From Allosphingosinicella deserti (GTDB lineage Bacteria > Pseudomonadota > Alphaproteobacteria > Sphingomonadales > Sphingomonadaceae): a stretch of 64,000 nucleotides of DNA. The stretch covers positions 858,032-922,031 of the forward strand of contig NZ_PXYI01000001.1 of assembly GCF_003012735.1 (NCBI RefSeq). Reading direction: 5' to 3'. Shown piece after piece: positions 38,999 to 51,314 of this stretch. The notes beneath the pieces are model-generated. The model was not told the DNA's origin. It saw nothing but the letters and a program-made list of their open reading frames with translations, and ran no database searches. The first letter of the stretch is position 1, and each line of letters starts with the position of its first letter. Made by a program: the position numbers and the translations under genes.

Positions 38999-39919
38999 GT
39001 GGCTTCGACGACCTCCGCTCCCGCCCGTGCCTCCGCGCGAACCGCCCTCCTGATAGCGCTGTGTGGTTTCGCCAGCCTTTCATGTGGCGACGCGGTGGTG
39101 AAATCGATGGCGGGGGAGTGGCCTGCACCGGCGGTCTCGGCACTGCGCTACACGTTTGGAACCGCCGGGCTCGCGCTGCTGGTGACGCTGCGGCAAGGGC
39201 AAAGCGGTTTCGTGCTGCCGCGCCCCGCCTTGCAGTTCGGCCGAGGAGTCGCCGTGTCGGTGGCGACGCTCTGCTTCTTCGGCGGCGTGATGGTGATGCC
39301 GCTCGCCGACGCCACGGCGATCCAGTTCACCAGCCCGATCATGACCGCTTTGCTCGCGCCGCTCGTGCTTGGGGAGCGTACCACGCGGGCGACCTGGCTT
39401 GCGACCTTGCTCGCCTTTGTTGGCGTACTGGTCGTGCTCCGGCCCAATCTCTACGAACTCGGCGCGGTCGCCCTGTTCCCGATCGGCGCGGCCTTCGGAA
39501 TGAGCTGGCTGATGATGTTCAACCGCAAGGCGGCCGGGGATGCTCCGATGCTGACCATGCAATTGCTTCTTGCCGCTATGGCCACGCCCTTGCTGATCGC
39601 CGCAGCCTTCCTGCTCGCACGATCCGGACTGGTGTCGATTCCGGCGCCGTCGCTTGCGGTGGTCGGCAAATGCCTGGCGGTCGCCTGTTTCGCGACGCTG
39701 GGGCACGCCTTGATCTTCGCTGCGGTCGAACGCGCCGATGCGTCGGTCGTCGCGCCGATGACCTATGTGCAATTGCTGGTCGCTGCGGCGCTCGGCTGGA
39801 TCGCGTTCGGCGACGCGCCGGACGCGACCGGCTTCGGCGGCGCCGCCTTGATCATCGGCGGCGGCCTGCTGCTGTGGCGTGCGCAAAGAGTGAAGGACTT
39901 GGGCGAAGCGACGAGCTAG
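38999..39919 (+). CDS. EamA/DMT-superfamily transporter
   Basis: 306 residues from GTG 38999 with AGGAGAAGGGG upstream. Ten hydrophobic segments in two EamA repeats are visible: ALRYTFGTAGLALLVTL ... FTSPIMTALLAPLVLGERTT, and ATLGHALIFAAVERADASVVAPMTYVQLLVA. These drug/metabolite transporters export amino acids or metabolites across the inner membrane; substrate cannot be assigned. It is divergent from cpaF and followed 28 bases later by the DUF6265 gene. Confidence 0.87.
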   Translation: MASTTSAPARASARTALLIALCGFASLSCGDAVVKSMAGEWPAPAVSALRYTFGTAGLALLVTLRQGQSGFVLPRPALQFGRGVAVSVATLCFFGGVMVMPLADATAIQFTSPIMTALLAPLVLGERTTRATWLATLLAFVGVLVVLRPNLYELGAVALFPIGAAFGMSWLMMFNRKAAGDAPMLTMQLLLAAMATPLLIAAAFLLARSGLVSIPAPSLAVVGKCLAVACFATLGHALIFAAVERADASVVAPMTYVQLLVAAALGWIAFGDAPDATGFGGAALIIGGGLLLWRAQRVKDLGEATS

Positions 39920-39947
39920 ACTTTCGCGCTGGGGAAAGGAGTCGCTG

Positions 39948-40385
39948 GTGAAGGTGTTTCTTGCTCTTTCGCTGCTGGCCGCGGCGCCTGCGGACATAGC
40001 GGTTCCGGACCTCGGATGGATGTCTGGAAGCTGGTCTGCCGAAGCGGACGGTGTCTGGACCGAGGAGACCTGGTCGCGGCCGCGCGGAAACTTGCTGCTG
40101 GGCAGCGGTTCTAGCGGAACGGCTGAGATCGTCCGGAGCTTCGAGTTCATGCGGATCGCGCCGGATGCCGATGGGCGCCTGGTTTTCTGGGGCGCTCCGG
40201 GCGGCAAGCCTGCGATCGCCTTCCCGGGAGAGAGGTTCGGCGCCCGCGAGATCGTCTTCCTCAATCGGGATCACGATTATCCGCAGCGCATCGCCTACCG
40301 GCGCGACGGCGAGACGCTCGTCGCAACGACTTCGCTCGCCGACGGCAGCAAGGCGCAAAGCTGGCGCTACGCTCGCATCAAATGA
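39948..40385 (+). CDS. DUF6265-family exported protein
   Basis: 145 residues from GTG 39948. A short signal-like N-terminus (KVFLALSLLAAAPADIA) precedes the family pattern LGWMSGSWSAEADGVWTEETWSRPRGN and FWGAPGGKPAIAFPGERFGA with a final FLNRDHDYPQRIAYRR. I recognise this calycin-like layout as DUF6265, whose function is unknown. It follows the EamA gene in the same direction and converges on the atp operon terminator. Confidence 0.75.
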   Translation: MKVFLALSLLAAAPADIAVPDLGWMSGSWSAEADGVWTEETWSRPRGNLLLGSGSSGTAEIVRSFEFMRIAPDADGRLVFWGAPGGKPAIAFPGERFGAREIVFLNRDHDYPQRIAYRRDGETLVATTSLADGSKAQSWRYARIK

Positions 40386-40414
40386 AAAGGGCCGCGCTCC
40401 AGGGAGCGCGGCCC
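40385..40414 (-). terminator. Rho-independent terminator of the atp operon
   Basis: On the minus strand a perfect 10-base stem (GGGCCGCGCT/AGCGCGGCCC, 40389-40414) with a 6-base loop is followed by TTTT. It starts 26 bases after the atpC stop and could also end the converging DUF6265 transcript. Confidence 0.8.
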
Positions 40415-40439
40415 TCGTCGCGTTCGACGTAGCGGACGC

Positions 40440-40706
40440 TTATGCGGGCACCTCGGCGCGCTCGGCGAGCACCGTCAGGCCGCGGTCGCTGACTTCGGCG
40501 AAGCCGCCTTCGACCGGGATCCGCTCGGGCTCGGCGCCGGCGGTGCGGTAGATGGCGATATCGCCGTTGCGCAGCGTCGACATGAACGGCGCGTGCCCGG
40601 CGAGCACGCCGAATTCACCCTCGCTGCCGGGAACGACGACCATGTAGACGTCGTCGCTGCGGACGAGGCGCTCTGGCGTGACGAGTTCGAAGTGGAGATC
40701 GGCCAT
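40440..40706 (-). CDS. atpC: F1 ATP synthase subunit epsilon, short form
   Basis: 88 residues from ATG 40706. The N-terminal beta-sandwich of epsilon is complete ([42 protein letters not shown]). The chain ends at ERAEVPA, without the two-helix C-terminal domain that inhibits the enzyme in E. coli. Short epsilon subunits of this size occur in sphingomonads and some other alphaproteobacteria. It connects gamma to the c-ring. Last gene of the operon, separated from atpD by a palindromic repeat. Confidence 0.92.
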   Translation of the reverse strand: MADLHFELVTPERLVRSDDVYMVVVPGSEGEFGVLAGHAPFMSTLRNGDIAIYRTAGAEPERIPVEGGFAEVSDRGLTVLAERAEVPA

Positions 40707-40722
40707 GGTTTTTTCCTTACCT

Positions 40723-40825
40723 CCTCTCCCCTTTAGGGGAGAGGTCGGGAGAGGGGGAGTCTCCGAACCCGCAGTGCGAGCGACTCTTCCCCCTCTCCCC
40801 GACCCTCTCCCCTGAAGGGGAGAGG
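40723..40825. repeat. Palindromic intergenic repeat between atpD and atpC
   Basis: Two arms, each itself a CCTCTCCCC/GGGGAGAGG hairpin followed by a TCGGGAGAGGGGG-type tract, are inverted copies of each other around a ~30-base centre. The right arm (from CGACTCTTCC at about 40780) is the near-exact complement of the left. The 103-base element fills the gap between two essential genes of one operon. Confidence 0.8.
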
Positions 40826-40834
40826 GAGTGACAA

Positions 40835-42319
<1,485 letters not shown>

Positions 42320-43204
42320 TTAGAGCGCTTCGGCGCCCGAGATGATTTCGACGAGCTCGGTGGTGATCGCTGCCTGACGAGTCCGGTTATACTGGATTGT
42401 CAGACGATTGATCATGTCGCCGGCATTGCGGGTGGCGTTGTCCATCGCGGCCATGCGGCTGCCCTGCTCGGACGCCGCATTCTCCAACAAGGCACGGAAG
42501 ATCTGCACGGCGACGTTGCGCGGCAGCAAGGCGGCGAGGATATCCTCCTCCTCCGGCTCATATTCCACGGCCGCTTCGACGCCGCTCGCGACGGCGCCGC
42601 TGCTCTCCGGCATTGACACCGGGATGATCTGCTGACTGACCGGATCCTGCACCAGGGCCGATCGGAAGTGGGCGTAGAACAGATGGGCGACGTCGAACTG
42701 GCCCGCCTCGTAGCGCTGGGTCAGATCCTCGGCGATCTCCTGCGCGTCGGCGAAGCGCACCTGCTTGATCGCGCCGGTATCGTGCTGATGGACGATCTGC
42801 TTGGGGAACAAGCGCCCGATCACCGCGCGACCCTTGCGGCCGACGAGGTAGAAATGGACGGTCTTACCCTCCCGGATCAGATCGTCGGCCTTCTTGCGGG
42901 CGGCGCGAACGATGTTGGTGTTGAACGCGCCGGCAAGACCGCGATCGGAGGTGCAGACGACGAGCAGATGGGTCTGCTCGGCGCCGGTGCCGGCGATCAG
43001 CTTCGGGCTTTGCGGCCCCACCACCACCTTCGACGCGAGGCTCGCCATCACGGCTTCCATGCGCTCGGCATAGGGACGGCCGGCCTCGGCCGCCTGCTGC
43101 GCCCGGCGCAGCTTGGCGGCGGCGACCATCTTCATCGCCTTGGTGATCTTCTGCGTCGACTTGACCGACGCGATCCGGCCTTTGAGCGTCTTGAGGCTGG
43201 CCAT
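42320..43204 (-). CDS. atpG: F1 ATP synthase subunit gamma
   Basis: 294 residues from ATG 43204. N-terminal [35 protein letters not shown] and C-terminal [41 protein letters not shown] (read in parts) are the two helices of the central stalk and are highly conserved. It rotates within the alpha3beta3 head and couples to the c-ring. A second palindromic repeat precedes it. Confidence 0.96.
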   Translation of the reverse strand: MASLKTLKGRIASVKSTQKITKAMKMVAAAKLRRAQQAAEAGRPYAERMEAVMASLASKVVVGPQSPKLIAGTGAEQTHLLVVCTSDRGLAGAFNTNIVRAARKKADDLIREGKTVHFYLVGRKGRAVIGRLFPKQIVHQHDTGAIKQVRFADAQEIAEDLTQRYEAGQFDVAHLFYAHFRSALVQDPVSQQIIPVSMPESSGAVASGVEAAVEYEPEEEDILAALLPRNVAVQIFRALLENAASEQGSRMAAMDNATRNAGDMINRLTIQYNRTRQAAITTELVEIISGAEAL

Positions 43205-43223
43205 TCTGTTCCTGCTTCTATTC

Positions 43224-43293
43224 CGTCATCCCGGCGAAAGCTGGGATCTCAGTGCTAACCCACGAGGAGGTCCCAGCTTTCGCTGGGACGACG
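43224..43293. repeat. Palindromic intergenic repeat between atpA and atpG
   Basis: CGTCATCCCGGCGAAAGCTG with GGATCTC on the left is mirrored by GAGGTCCCAGCTTTCGCTGG and GACGACG on the right around a ~16-base centre. This 70-base inverted repeat is a different family from the one between atpD and atpC. I recall CCCAGCTTTCGCTGGGA elements as dispersed repeats in sphingomonad genomes. Confidence 0.8.
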
Positions 43294-43303
43294 ATCCCAT
43301 GGT

Positions 43304-45420
<2,117 letters not shown>

Positions 45421-45501
45421 GCGCGCTCCACCCTCCAGAATCGAAACTATGAAGCCTCTACGCTCCCCCCGGCGGAGGGTGCAGCCTCATAAAGCCCATG
45501 C

Positions 45502-45528
45502 AAAAAGGGGGCTTGCGAACCAAGCCCC
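45502..45528 (-). terminator. Terminator-like hairpin upstream of atpH
   Basis: On the minus strand GGGGCTTG (45528-45521), loop GTTCG, CAAGCCCC (45515-45508), then CTTTTT. It lies 82 bases upstream of the atpH start, with no minus-strand gene ending just before it. It could be an attenuator in the atp leader, the end of a small RNA, or a barrier to read-through from priA. Confidence 0.7.
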
Positions 45529-45653
45529 GACGGGTTGCGCGCGCCCTAGCAGGGGCGTTTCTGGGATGCAAGGCGCCGAACGGCTTCTAAAGGCTTGGCT
45601 TTGAAAGCAAGGGCCGGGGTGTGGCGCCCGCTCGACGGACGTATATCGGGATC

Positions 45654-46724
45654 ATGGAACAGATGGAAATCAGAAAGGCACCGCTGGATGCCGACACGGT
45701 GGCCGTAGACTCCGACACTGCGTGGGCGGCGGTGATCGCCCGCGACAAGGCGGCCGATGGACGCTTCGTCACCGGGGTGCTGACCACCGGTATCTATTGC
45801 CGGCCGTCCTGCGCGGCGCGTCACCCCAAGCGCGAGAATGTTCGCTTCTTCGCTAGCGGCGCCGAAGCGGCCGCAAGCGGCCTGCGCGCGTGCCTGCGCT
45901 GCCGCCCGGACGACGTCAGTCGGGAAGCGGCGGCGCTGCGGAAGGCACTGCGGTTGATCGAGACGGCAGAGACGCCGCCGTCGCTGGAGGCGCTGGCGGA
46001 CGCTGCGGGCTATTCCCCGTTCCATTTCCACCGATTGTTCAAACGCGCGACCGGGGTGACGCCGGCCGCCTACGCACGCGGCAGGAGAGCAAGGACGATG
46101 ACCGAAGCACTGGCAGACGGCGCAAGCATTACCGAGGCGATGTATGATGCCGGCTATTCCGGGCCCGGGCGATTCTATGCGGAAGCCAAGGATCGGCTGG
46201 GCATGACCCCGTCCGCCTGGCGCGACGGCGGCCGCGGGGAGACCATCCGCTGGGCAAAGGCGGAGACGTCGCTCGGCATAATGATGGTGGCGGCAACGGC
46301 GAAGGGCATCTGCAGCCTCACCTTCGATCAGGAGGAGGCCGATCTTCGCGCGCGATTCCCGCATGCGACGATCGAGGAGGGCGGCGACGCGATGGCGGGA
46401 CTCGTCGAGCGCACCGTCGCTGCCGTCGAAGCCCCGGCGCGGCCGCACGATCTGCCGCTCGACGTACGCGGTACGGCGTTCCAGGAAGCGGTGTGGCGCG
46501 AGCTCTCCCGGATCCCTCCAGGCGAGAGTCTGAGCTATGCGGCGCTCGCCGCCCGCGCCGGCAAGCCTGGCGCCGCGCGGGCTGCCGGCACGGCCTGCGG
46601 ATCGAACAAGGTCGCGATCCTGATACCCTGCCACCGTGCCCAGCGCGGCGACGGCTCACCCGGCGGCTATGCCTGGGGGCTGGAGCGCAAGGCTAGCCTG
46701 CTCGAAAAGGAGCGCAGCGCCTGA
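45654..46724 (+). CDS. ada: Ada: bifunctional methyl-DNA repair protein and activator
   Basis: 356 residues from ATG 45654 (ATG 45663 and GTG 45621 are alternatives). The N-terminal zinc/methylphosphotriester domain has TTGIYCRPSCAARHPKRENV and CLRCRPDD. An AraC-type helix-turn-helix region follows (LEALADAAGYSPFHFHRLFK, ITEAMYDAGYSGPGRFYAEA). The C-terminal O6-alkylguanine methyltransferase has TAFQEAVWRELSRIPPGES and the acceptor Cys in VAILIPCHRAQRGDG. It repairs alkylated DNA and activates its own regulon. It is divergent from atpH and converges on the protease gene 12 bases away. Confidence 0.93.
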   Translation: MEQMEIRKAPLDADTVAVDSDTAWAAVIARDKAADGRFVTGVLTTGIYCRPSCAARHPKRENVRFFASGAEAAASGLRACLRCRPDDVSREAAALRKALRLIETAETPPSLEALADAAGYSPFHFHRLFKRATGVTPAAYARGRRARTMTEALADGASITEAMYDAGYSGPGRFYAEAKDRLGMTPSAWRDGGRGETIRWAKAETSLGIMMVAATAKGICSLTFDQEEADLRARFPHATIEEGGDAMAGLVERTVAAVEAPARPHDLPLDVRGTAFQEAVWRELSRIPPGESLSYAALAARAGKPGAARAAGTACGSNKVAILIPCHRAQRGDGSPGGYAWGLERKASLLEKERSA

Positions 46725-46736
46725 GCCGCGTCCGGT

Positions 46737-48254
46737 TCAGTCGGCCGGCCCGCACTGGTAGACGAGACGCTCGTTGGGGAGTTGGGGCAGGCTTGACCGG
46801 ATCGTGTCCTGACGGTCGCCGAGGATCGCCCGCGATTCCTCGTCGGCGGAGCAGGCCTTGATGTTGATCCCCTCGCGCAGGCGGCGCACCTCGGCCATTG
46901 CTTCCTGGCTCATCAGGTAGCGAGTCACGACATATTCGCTGCGTGAAGGCGTATATTCGAGCACGGAGACGGTCGCTTCGCCGTTCGGGACCAGGATCCG
47001 GCGCCAGACATTACCGGCCCGGGCATATTGGGTGCGGCCGTTCATGCAGCCACCGGGTGCCCAGTCGAGCGCAACGTCGTCGGTCGAGGAGACCGTGACC
47101 CGGCTTCGGTTCTCGACCAGCTTGCAGACGCTCTTGCCCGTCGCTTCCGAAATGCCGGCCTTGGCATCGCTGGTCTCGATCGCGGCATCGGGCCGAATGT
47201 GGAGATCGTCGCGCGCTGGCCGCGAGAGGAAGGCGAAGGTCGCGCCGACGAGCAGCAGCGCCCCGCCGCCGACGAACAGCATCGCGGGCCGCATCCGGTC
47301 CTTATACGCCATCAGCCCGGCGCCGCCGAAGGCCGCGAGGCTGAGCACGCCGAGTACGATCGCGAACGCGAGACGGTTTTCCCGCAAATCCTCGTTTTCG
47401 GCCTGCGCCTTGGCGAGAGCGGCCTGCTCGGCCTTGTCGCGGGCCCGCGTCTCGATTGCTTCGGCGCGCGCCTTCTCCTGCTCTTCGCGGCTGCGTTCGG
47501 CGTTCAGCCGGTCCTCCATGCTGACGCAGGGGCTGGTGACTGCGGAGAAAGGCTGCTTGGCGCCGCGCAGGAAGGTCGCGACCTCGCTGTTGGCGATCGC
47601 GAAGCCGAACGGCGCGTCACCCTCCTCGCCGCGGGTGATGAAGGTGTTGACCCCGACGATGCGGCCGCACGTGTCGAGCAGCGGCCCACCGCTGTTGCCG
47701 CGGGCAATGTTGGCGGTGTGGAGCAGCGCGCGGATGCCGTCGACCTGGCGATCGTTCGAGTAATTTCCGGCCGAGCGCGTCGGCGCCTGCGGCGTGATAT
47801 AATCATTGGCCGATTGGGCGGTGGCAAGATCGACATTGCCGGGATAGCCGAGCGCGACGACGTTGCCGCCCTCGGCGAAGGGCCCCATGTAAAGCGCCGC
47901 CGGCGGAAGGCTGCCTTCGGTCAGCTCGAGCAGGGCGAGATCGTGCGCCGCATCATAGGCAACGAGGCGCGCGCCGTAGGACTTGCTACCTTCCGAGGGG
48001 ACCACGCCGACCGCGACATTCTCCGGATTCTCCGCGGCGAGGGCGACGACATGGGCGTTGGTGACGACCCGGTTGCCCGACACCGCGAAGCCGCTGCCAT
48101 GGCCGAACCCGACCACTTCCTCGCCGTCGACGGCGATTACGACGACCCGGACGACGCTCCGCGCGGACGCCGAGATGTCGTCGGCGCGCGCAGGGGATGC
48201 GGCACCGAACACGAGCGCCAGCTGCGCGGCGAAGAAGAGCAGGATTCGAGCCAT
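46737..48254 (-). CDS. Trypsin-like serine protease with coiled coil and membrane anchor
   Basis: 505 residues from ATG 48254. A signal peptide (RILLFFAAQLALVFGAASPARA) is followed by a trypsin-type protease domain with a full triad: His in VVTNAHVV, Asp in AHDLALLEL and Ser in IARGNSGGPLLD. From ~250 to 300 there is a charged coiled coil rich in Glu, Arg and Ala. Two hydrophobic segments follow (LAFAIVLGVLSLAAFGGAGLMAY, MLFVGGGALLLVGATFAFLS), then a ~150-residue C-terminal domain containing Cys residues (KSVCKLVEN, GGCMNG, KACSADEES, YQCGPAD). No PDZ domain is present, unlike DegP/HtrA. It adjoins priA on the same strand, 48 bases downstream. Confidence 0.82.
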   Translation of the reverse strand: MARILLFFAAQLALVFGAASPARADDISASARSVVRVVVIAVDGEEVVGFGHGSGFAVSGNRVVTNAHVVALAAENPENVAVGVVPSEGSKSYGARLVAYDAAHDLALLELTEGSLPPAALYMGPFAEGGNVVALGYPGNVDLATAQSANDYITPQAPTRSAGNYSNDRQVDGIRALLHTANIARGNSGGPLLDTCGRIVGVNTFITRGEEGDAPFGFAIANSEVATFLRGAKQPFSAVTSPCVSMEDRLNAERSREEQEKARAEAIETRARDKAEQAALAKAQAENEDLRENRLAFAIVLGVLSLAAFGGAGLMAYKDRMRPAMLFVGGGALLLVGATFAFLSRPARDDLHIRPDAAIETSDAKAGISEATGKSVCKLVENRSRVTVSSTDDVALDWAPGGCMNGRTQYARAGNVWRRILVPNGEATVSVLEYTPSRSEYVVTRYLMSQEAMAEVRRLREGINIKACSADEESRAILGDRQDTIRSSLPQLPNERLVYQCGPAD

Positions 48255-48302
48255 GGCGTTCCCGGGGTCGTTGGACTGGCTCCCTTAAGCCAGATCGAGC
48301 CC

Positions 48303-50468
48303 TCAGAGGAAGCTGTAAGGATCGACGTCGACGGCGACACGCACGCCGCGCGGCCATTCGAGCTTGCCAAGCCAGTCGCGGATAACGTCCTGGACGTCGA
48401 GGCTGCGGGCGGCGTGGACGAGCAGGCGCTGCCGGTGGCGGCCGCGCAACATCGCCAACGGCGCGGGAGCGGGACCGAACACCGCCATGTTCTCGACGTT
48501 TGGCGCGGTCCGGCCGATCAGTCGCGCGGTCTCGGTTGCTTCGGCGAGATCCTCCGACGAGACGATGATCCCCGCCAGCCGGCCGAAGGGCGGCATCGCC
48601 GCCTCGCGTCGGGCCTCCGTCTCGGCCGCGTAGAAGCTTTCCTCGTCGCCGCTGACCAGAGCGCTGATCACCGGCGCGCCGGGCTCGTGGGTCTGGACGA
48701 GGACGCGGCCAGGCTTCTCGCCGCGGCCGGCGCGGCCCGCCACCTGGGCGATCTGCTGGAAGCTGCGCTCGGCGGCGCGCAAGTCACCGCCGGACAGGCC
48801 GAGATCGGCATCGATCACGCCGACGAGCGTGAGATTGGGGAAATGATAGCCCTTGGTAACGAGCTGGGTGCCGACGACGATGTCGATCGCACCGGCTTCC
48901 ATCCGCGCGACGAATTCCGCCGCCTTGGCCGGCGACCAGATCGTGTCCGAGGTGACGATCGCGGTGCGCGCCTCGGGGAACAGTGCCTTGACCTCATCCG
49001 CGATCCGCTCGACGCCCGGCCCGACCGGCACGAGGCTGTCCGGCTCCTTGCATTCCGGGCAGAATTCGGGCGGCGGCATGACATGGCCGCAATGGTGGCA
49101 CGCAAGCCGCGAGACGAGGCGATGCTCGACCATCCAGGCGGTGCAATTGGGGCATTGGAAGCGATGCCCGCAATGACGGCAGAGGGTCAGCGGCGCGTAG
49201 CCGCGACGGTTCAGGAACAGCAGGGCCTGCTCGCCGCGCTCCAGCGTCTCCTTGATCTCGGTGACCAGGCGCGGGGCGATCCAGCGCCCGCGCGGCGGCG
49301 GCTCGGCGATAAGATCGATCGCCTCGATGTCCGGAAGCTCGGCGGCACCGTAGCGGCCGGGCAGCCGCACTTCCTTGTAAACCCCGATCTCCGCCATCTG
49401 CCGGGTTTCGATCGCCGGTGTCGCCGAGGCGAGCACGACCGGGATCCGTTCGAGCTTGGCGCGCATCACCGCGACGTCGCGGGCATGATATTGGACGCCG
49501 TCTTCCTGCTTGAAGCTGGTTTCGTGCGCCTCGTCGACAACGATCAGGCCAAGGTCGCGATAAGGCAGGAACAGCGACGAGCGCGCGCCGACAACGACCT
49601 TGGCGTCGCCGGTGGAGATCGCGCGCCAGGCACGGCGGCGCTGCGACTGGCGCAGCCCCGAATGCCAGGCGACGGGCTCATGGCCGAAGCGCGCGGCGAA
49701 GCGCTTGAGGAAAGGTTCGGTCAAGGCGATCTCAGGAAGCAGCACCAGGGTCTGGCGACCGCGGCGGAGCGCCTCGGCGATTGCTTCGAAATAGACCTCG
49801 GTCTTGCCCGATCCGGTGACGCCGTGGAGTACGAAGGGCGCGAAATCCGGCGTTCGGACCGCCTCCACGAAGATGTCGGCGGCCTCGCGCTGGACGGCCT
49901 CGAGCGCCGGCGGCGCATGATCGGGATCGGGAGTGGGGAAGGGATCGTCGACCGAGACTTCCACCGCCTCGATCGCGCCCGTCTTGATCAAACCGCGGAT
50001 CACCGCGTCTGAGACGTCGGCGGCCATGGCGAGCTCGCGGCACAGGCCCTGGCGCTCGCCGATCCGTTCCAGCGCCTGCTCGCGCTGCGGCGTCAATCGT
50101 TCGGGGACGAGGCCGGTGGCGCGATATTCGGTGACGGTGCGCCCGCCTTCCAGCGCCGAGGCGGAAGCGAGCGCCATGCGCAGCACCGCCGCGGTCGGCG
50201 CCAGATAATAATCCGCGGTCCACTCGATCAGGCGGCGCAGCGGTGCCGCGAGAGGCGGCAGATCGTAGGCCTGGACCAGTGGACGCAGGCGATTGTCGCC
50301 GACGCTCTCCGCCGCCAGCCGGTCGGCCTCCCAGACGACGCCGGTCAACTGCCGCGGACCGAGCGGCGCGAGCACGATCGAGCCCGGCTCCACCTCCATG
50401 CCGTAGGGCACACGGTAGTCGAGCGGCCCCAGGGCCTGGTTGAGGAGAAGGACACGGACGCGGCTCAT
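48303..50468 (-). CDS. priA: Primosomal replication helicase PriA
   Basis: 721 residues from ATG 50468, which follows GGGAG; the frame continues upstream but reads as antisense. Walker A is GVTGSGKTEVYFEA, the DEAH box VVDEAHETSFKQ, and eight zinc-binding cysteines occur in CRHCGHRFQCPNC and CHHCGH...CPEC. Helicase motifs V and VI are GTQLVTKGYHFPNLTLVG and QQIAQVAGRAGRGEKPG. PriA reloads the replisome at stalled forks. In many alphaproteobacteria it lies immediately upstream of atpH; here two genes intervene. Confidence 0.95.
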   Translation of the reverse strand: MSRVRVLLLNQALGPLDYRVPYGMEVEPGSIVLAPLGPRQLTGVVWEADRLAAESVGDNRLRPLVQAYDLPPLAAPLRRLIEWTADYYLAPTAAVLRMALASASALEGGRTVTEYRATGLVPERLTPQREQALERIGERQGLCRELAMAADVSDAVIRGLIKTGAIEAVEVSVDDPFPTPDPDHAPPALEAVQREAADIFVEAVRTPDFAPFVLHGVTGSGKTEVYFEAIAEALRRGRQTLVLLPEIALTEPFLKRFAARFGHEPVAWHSGLRQSQRRRAWRAISTGDAKVVVGARSSLFLPYRDLGLIVVDEAHETSFKQEDGVQYHARDVAVMRAKLERIPVVLASATPAIETRQMAEIGVYKEVRLPGRYGAAELPDIEAIDLIAEPPPRGRWIAPRLVTEIKETLERGEQALLFLNRRGYAPLTLCRHCGHRFQCPNCTAWMVEHRLVSRLACHHCGHVMPPPEFCPECKEPDSLVPVGPGVERIADEVKALFPEARTAIVTSDTIWSPAKAAEFVARMEAGAIDIVVGTQLVTKGYHFPNLTLVGVIDADLGLSGGDLRAAERSFQQIAQVAGRAGRGEKPGRVLVQTHEPGAPVISALVSGDEESFYAAETEARREAAMPPFGRLAGIIVSSEDLAEATETARLIGRTAPNVENMAVFGPAPAPLAMLRGRHRQRLLVHAARSLDVQDVIRDWLGKLEWPRGVRVAVDVDPYSFL

Positions 50469-50589
50469 CGGCTCCCGCCATATGGCCATTGCAGGCCTTT
50501 GGGAAAGAGGCGCGCGGTGCCGCTGCGTGCGGGATGCAACGCGGGCGCATGGCGAGTCGTTAGCCCTGCGTTCCAACGGAGTATCGCCC

Positions 50590-51273
50590 ATGGACCAGTT
50601 GCTTTCCCGACGGCGCCTGCTCTCGGCAGGGCTGTCGCTTCCGTTCGTCGCGCTCGCCGGTTGCGCCGGCGGGCTGCCGGCCTTCGGATTCGAGGACGCC
50701 ATCCGGCGCCTGCTCACCCTGTCTTCGCAGCGTGCATTTGCGCAATTGCTCACCGGTGAAGGATTCTTCCGCGACGAGGTCGCGCGGGTGCAGCTGCCGG
50801 CCGAGTTCGGCGGCAGCCGGGTCACCAGCGCGCTGGCGCTCGCGCTCGGCACGTCGGCGGTGCAGGATCGCCTGCTGCGTCTTGTCAACGACGCCGCCTC
50901 CGAAGCAGCCGATGCGGCCGCGCCGATCGTCTATCAGTCGATCCGCACCATGAGCATCGCCGACGCCGTGTCGATCGTGCGCGGAGGTCCCACCGCCGCG
51001 ACCGACCTGCTCGAGCGAGCCATGGGCGACGCGATCGTCGACGCGATGTTTCCGGAGGTGGGGCAGGCGCTGCGGATTGCCGACAGCGGGATCGTCAACC
51101 GCGTTCTTCGGGTGGCGACCGGCATTGATTTCGCCGGTCTGCAGACGGACGTCTCGCGGAAAGCGGCGGCTGGGATCTACCGGGCGATCGGCCGCGAGGA
51201 AGCGGCGATCCGCGCCAACCCCAGTTCGGCCGGCGATCCGGTGCTGACAGGGGTGTTCGGGCTGCTGCGATAG
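50590..51273 (+). CDS. DUF4197-family Tat-type lipoprotein
   Basis: 227 residues from ATG 50590. The N-terminus LSRRRLLSAGLSLPFVALAGCAGG combines a twin-arginine-like motif with a lipobox Cys. The body shows the DUF4197 pattern: helical, with EGFFRDEVARVQLP, VLRVATGIDFAGL-like segments and a C-terminal DPVLTGVFGLL. Proteins of this family are exported and of unknown function, usually lacking catalytic motifs. It is divergent from priA. Confidence 0.8.
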   Translation: MDQLLSRRRLLSAGLSLPFVALAGCAGGLPAFGFEDAIRRLLTLSSQRAFAQLLTGEGFFRDEVARVQLPAEFGGSRVTSALALALGTSAVQDRLLRLVNDAASEAADAAAPIVYQSIRTMSIADAVSIVRGGPTAATDLLERAMGDAIVDAMFPEVGQALRIADSGIVNRVLRVATGIDFAGLQTDVSRKAAAGIYRAIGREEAAIRANPSSAGDPVLTGVFGLLR

Positions 51274-51314
51274 GATTGCCGGCGACATGCGCCAGACGCT
51301 TGCCGGCGAGGCGC

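Noticed and set aside
47028..50012. A 994-codon open frame on the plus strand
   Set aside because: It lies opposite the protease and priA, both of which have complete catalytic motifs. The translation shows no recognisable fold.
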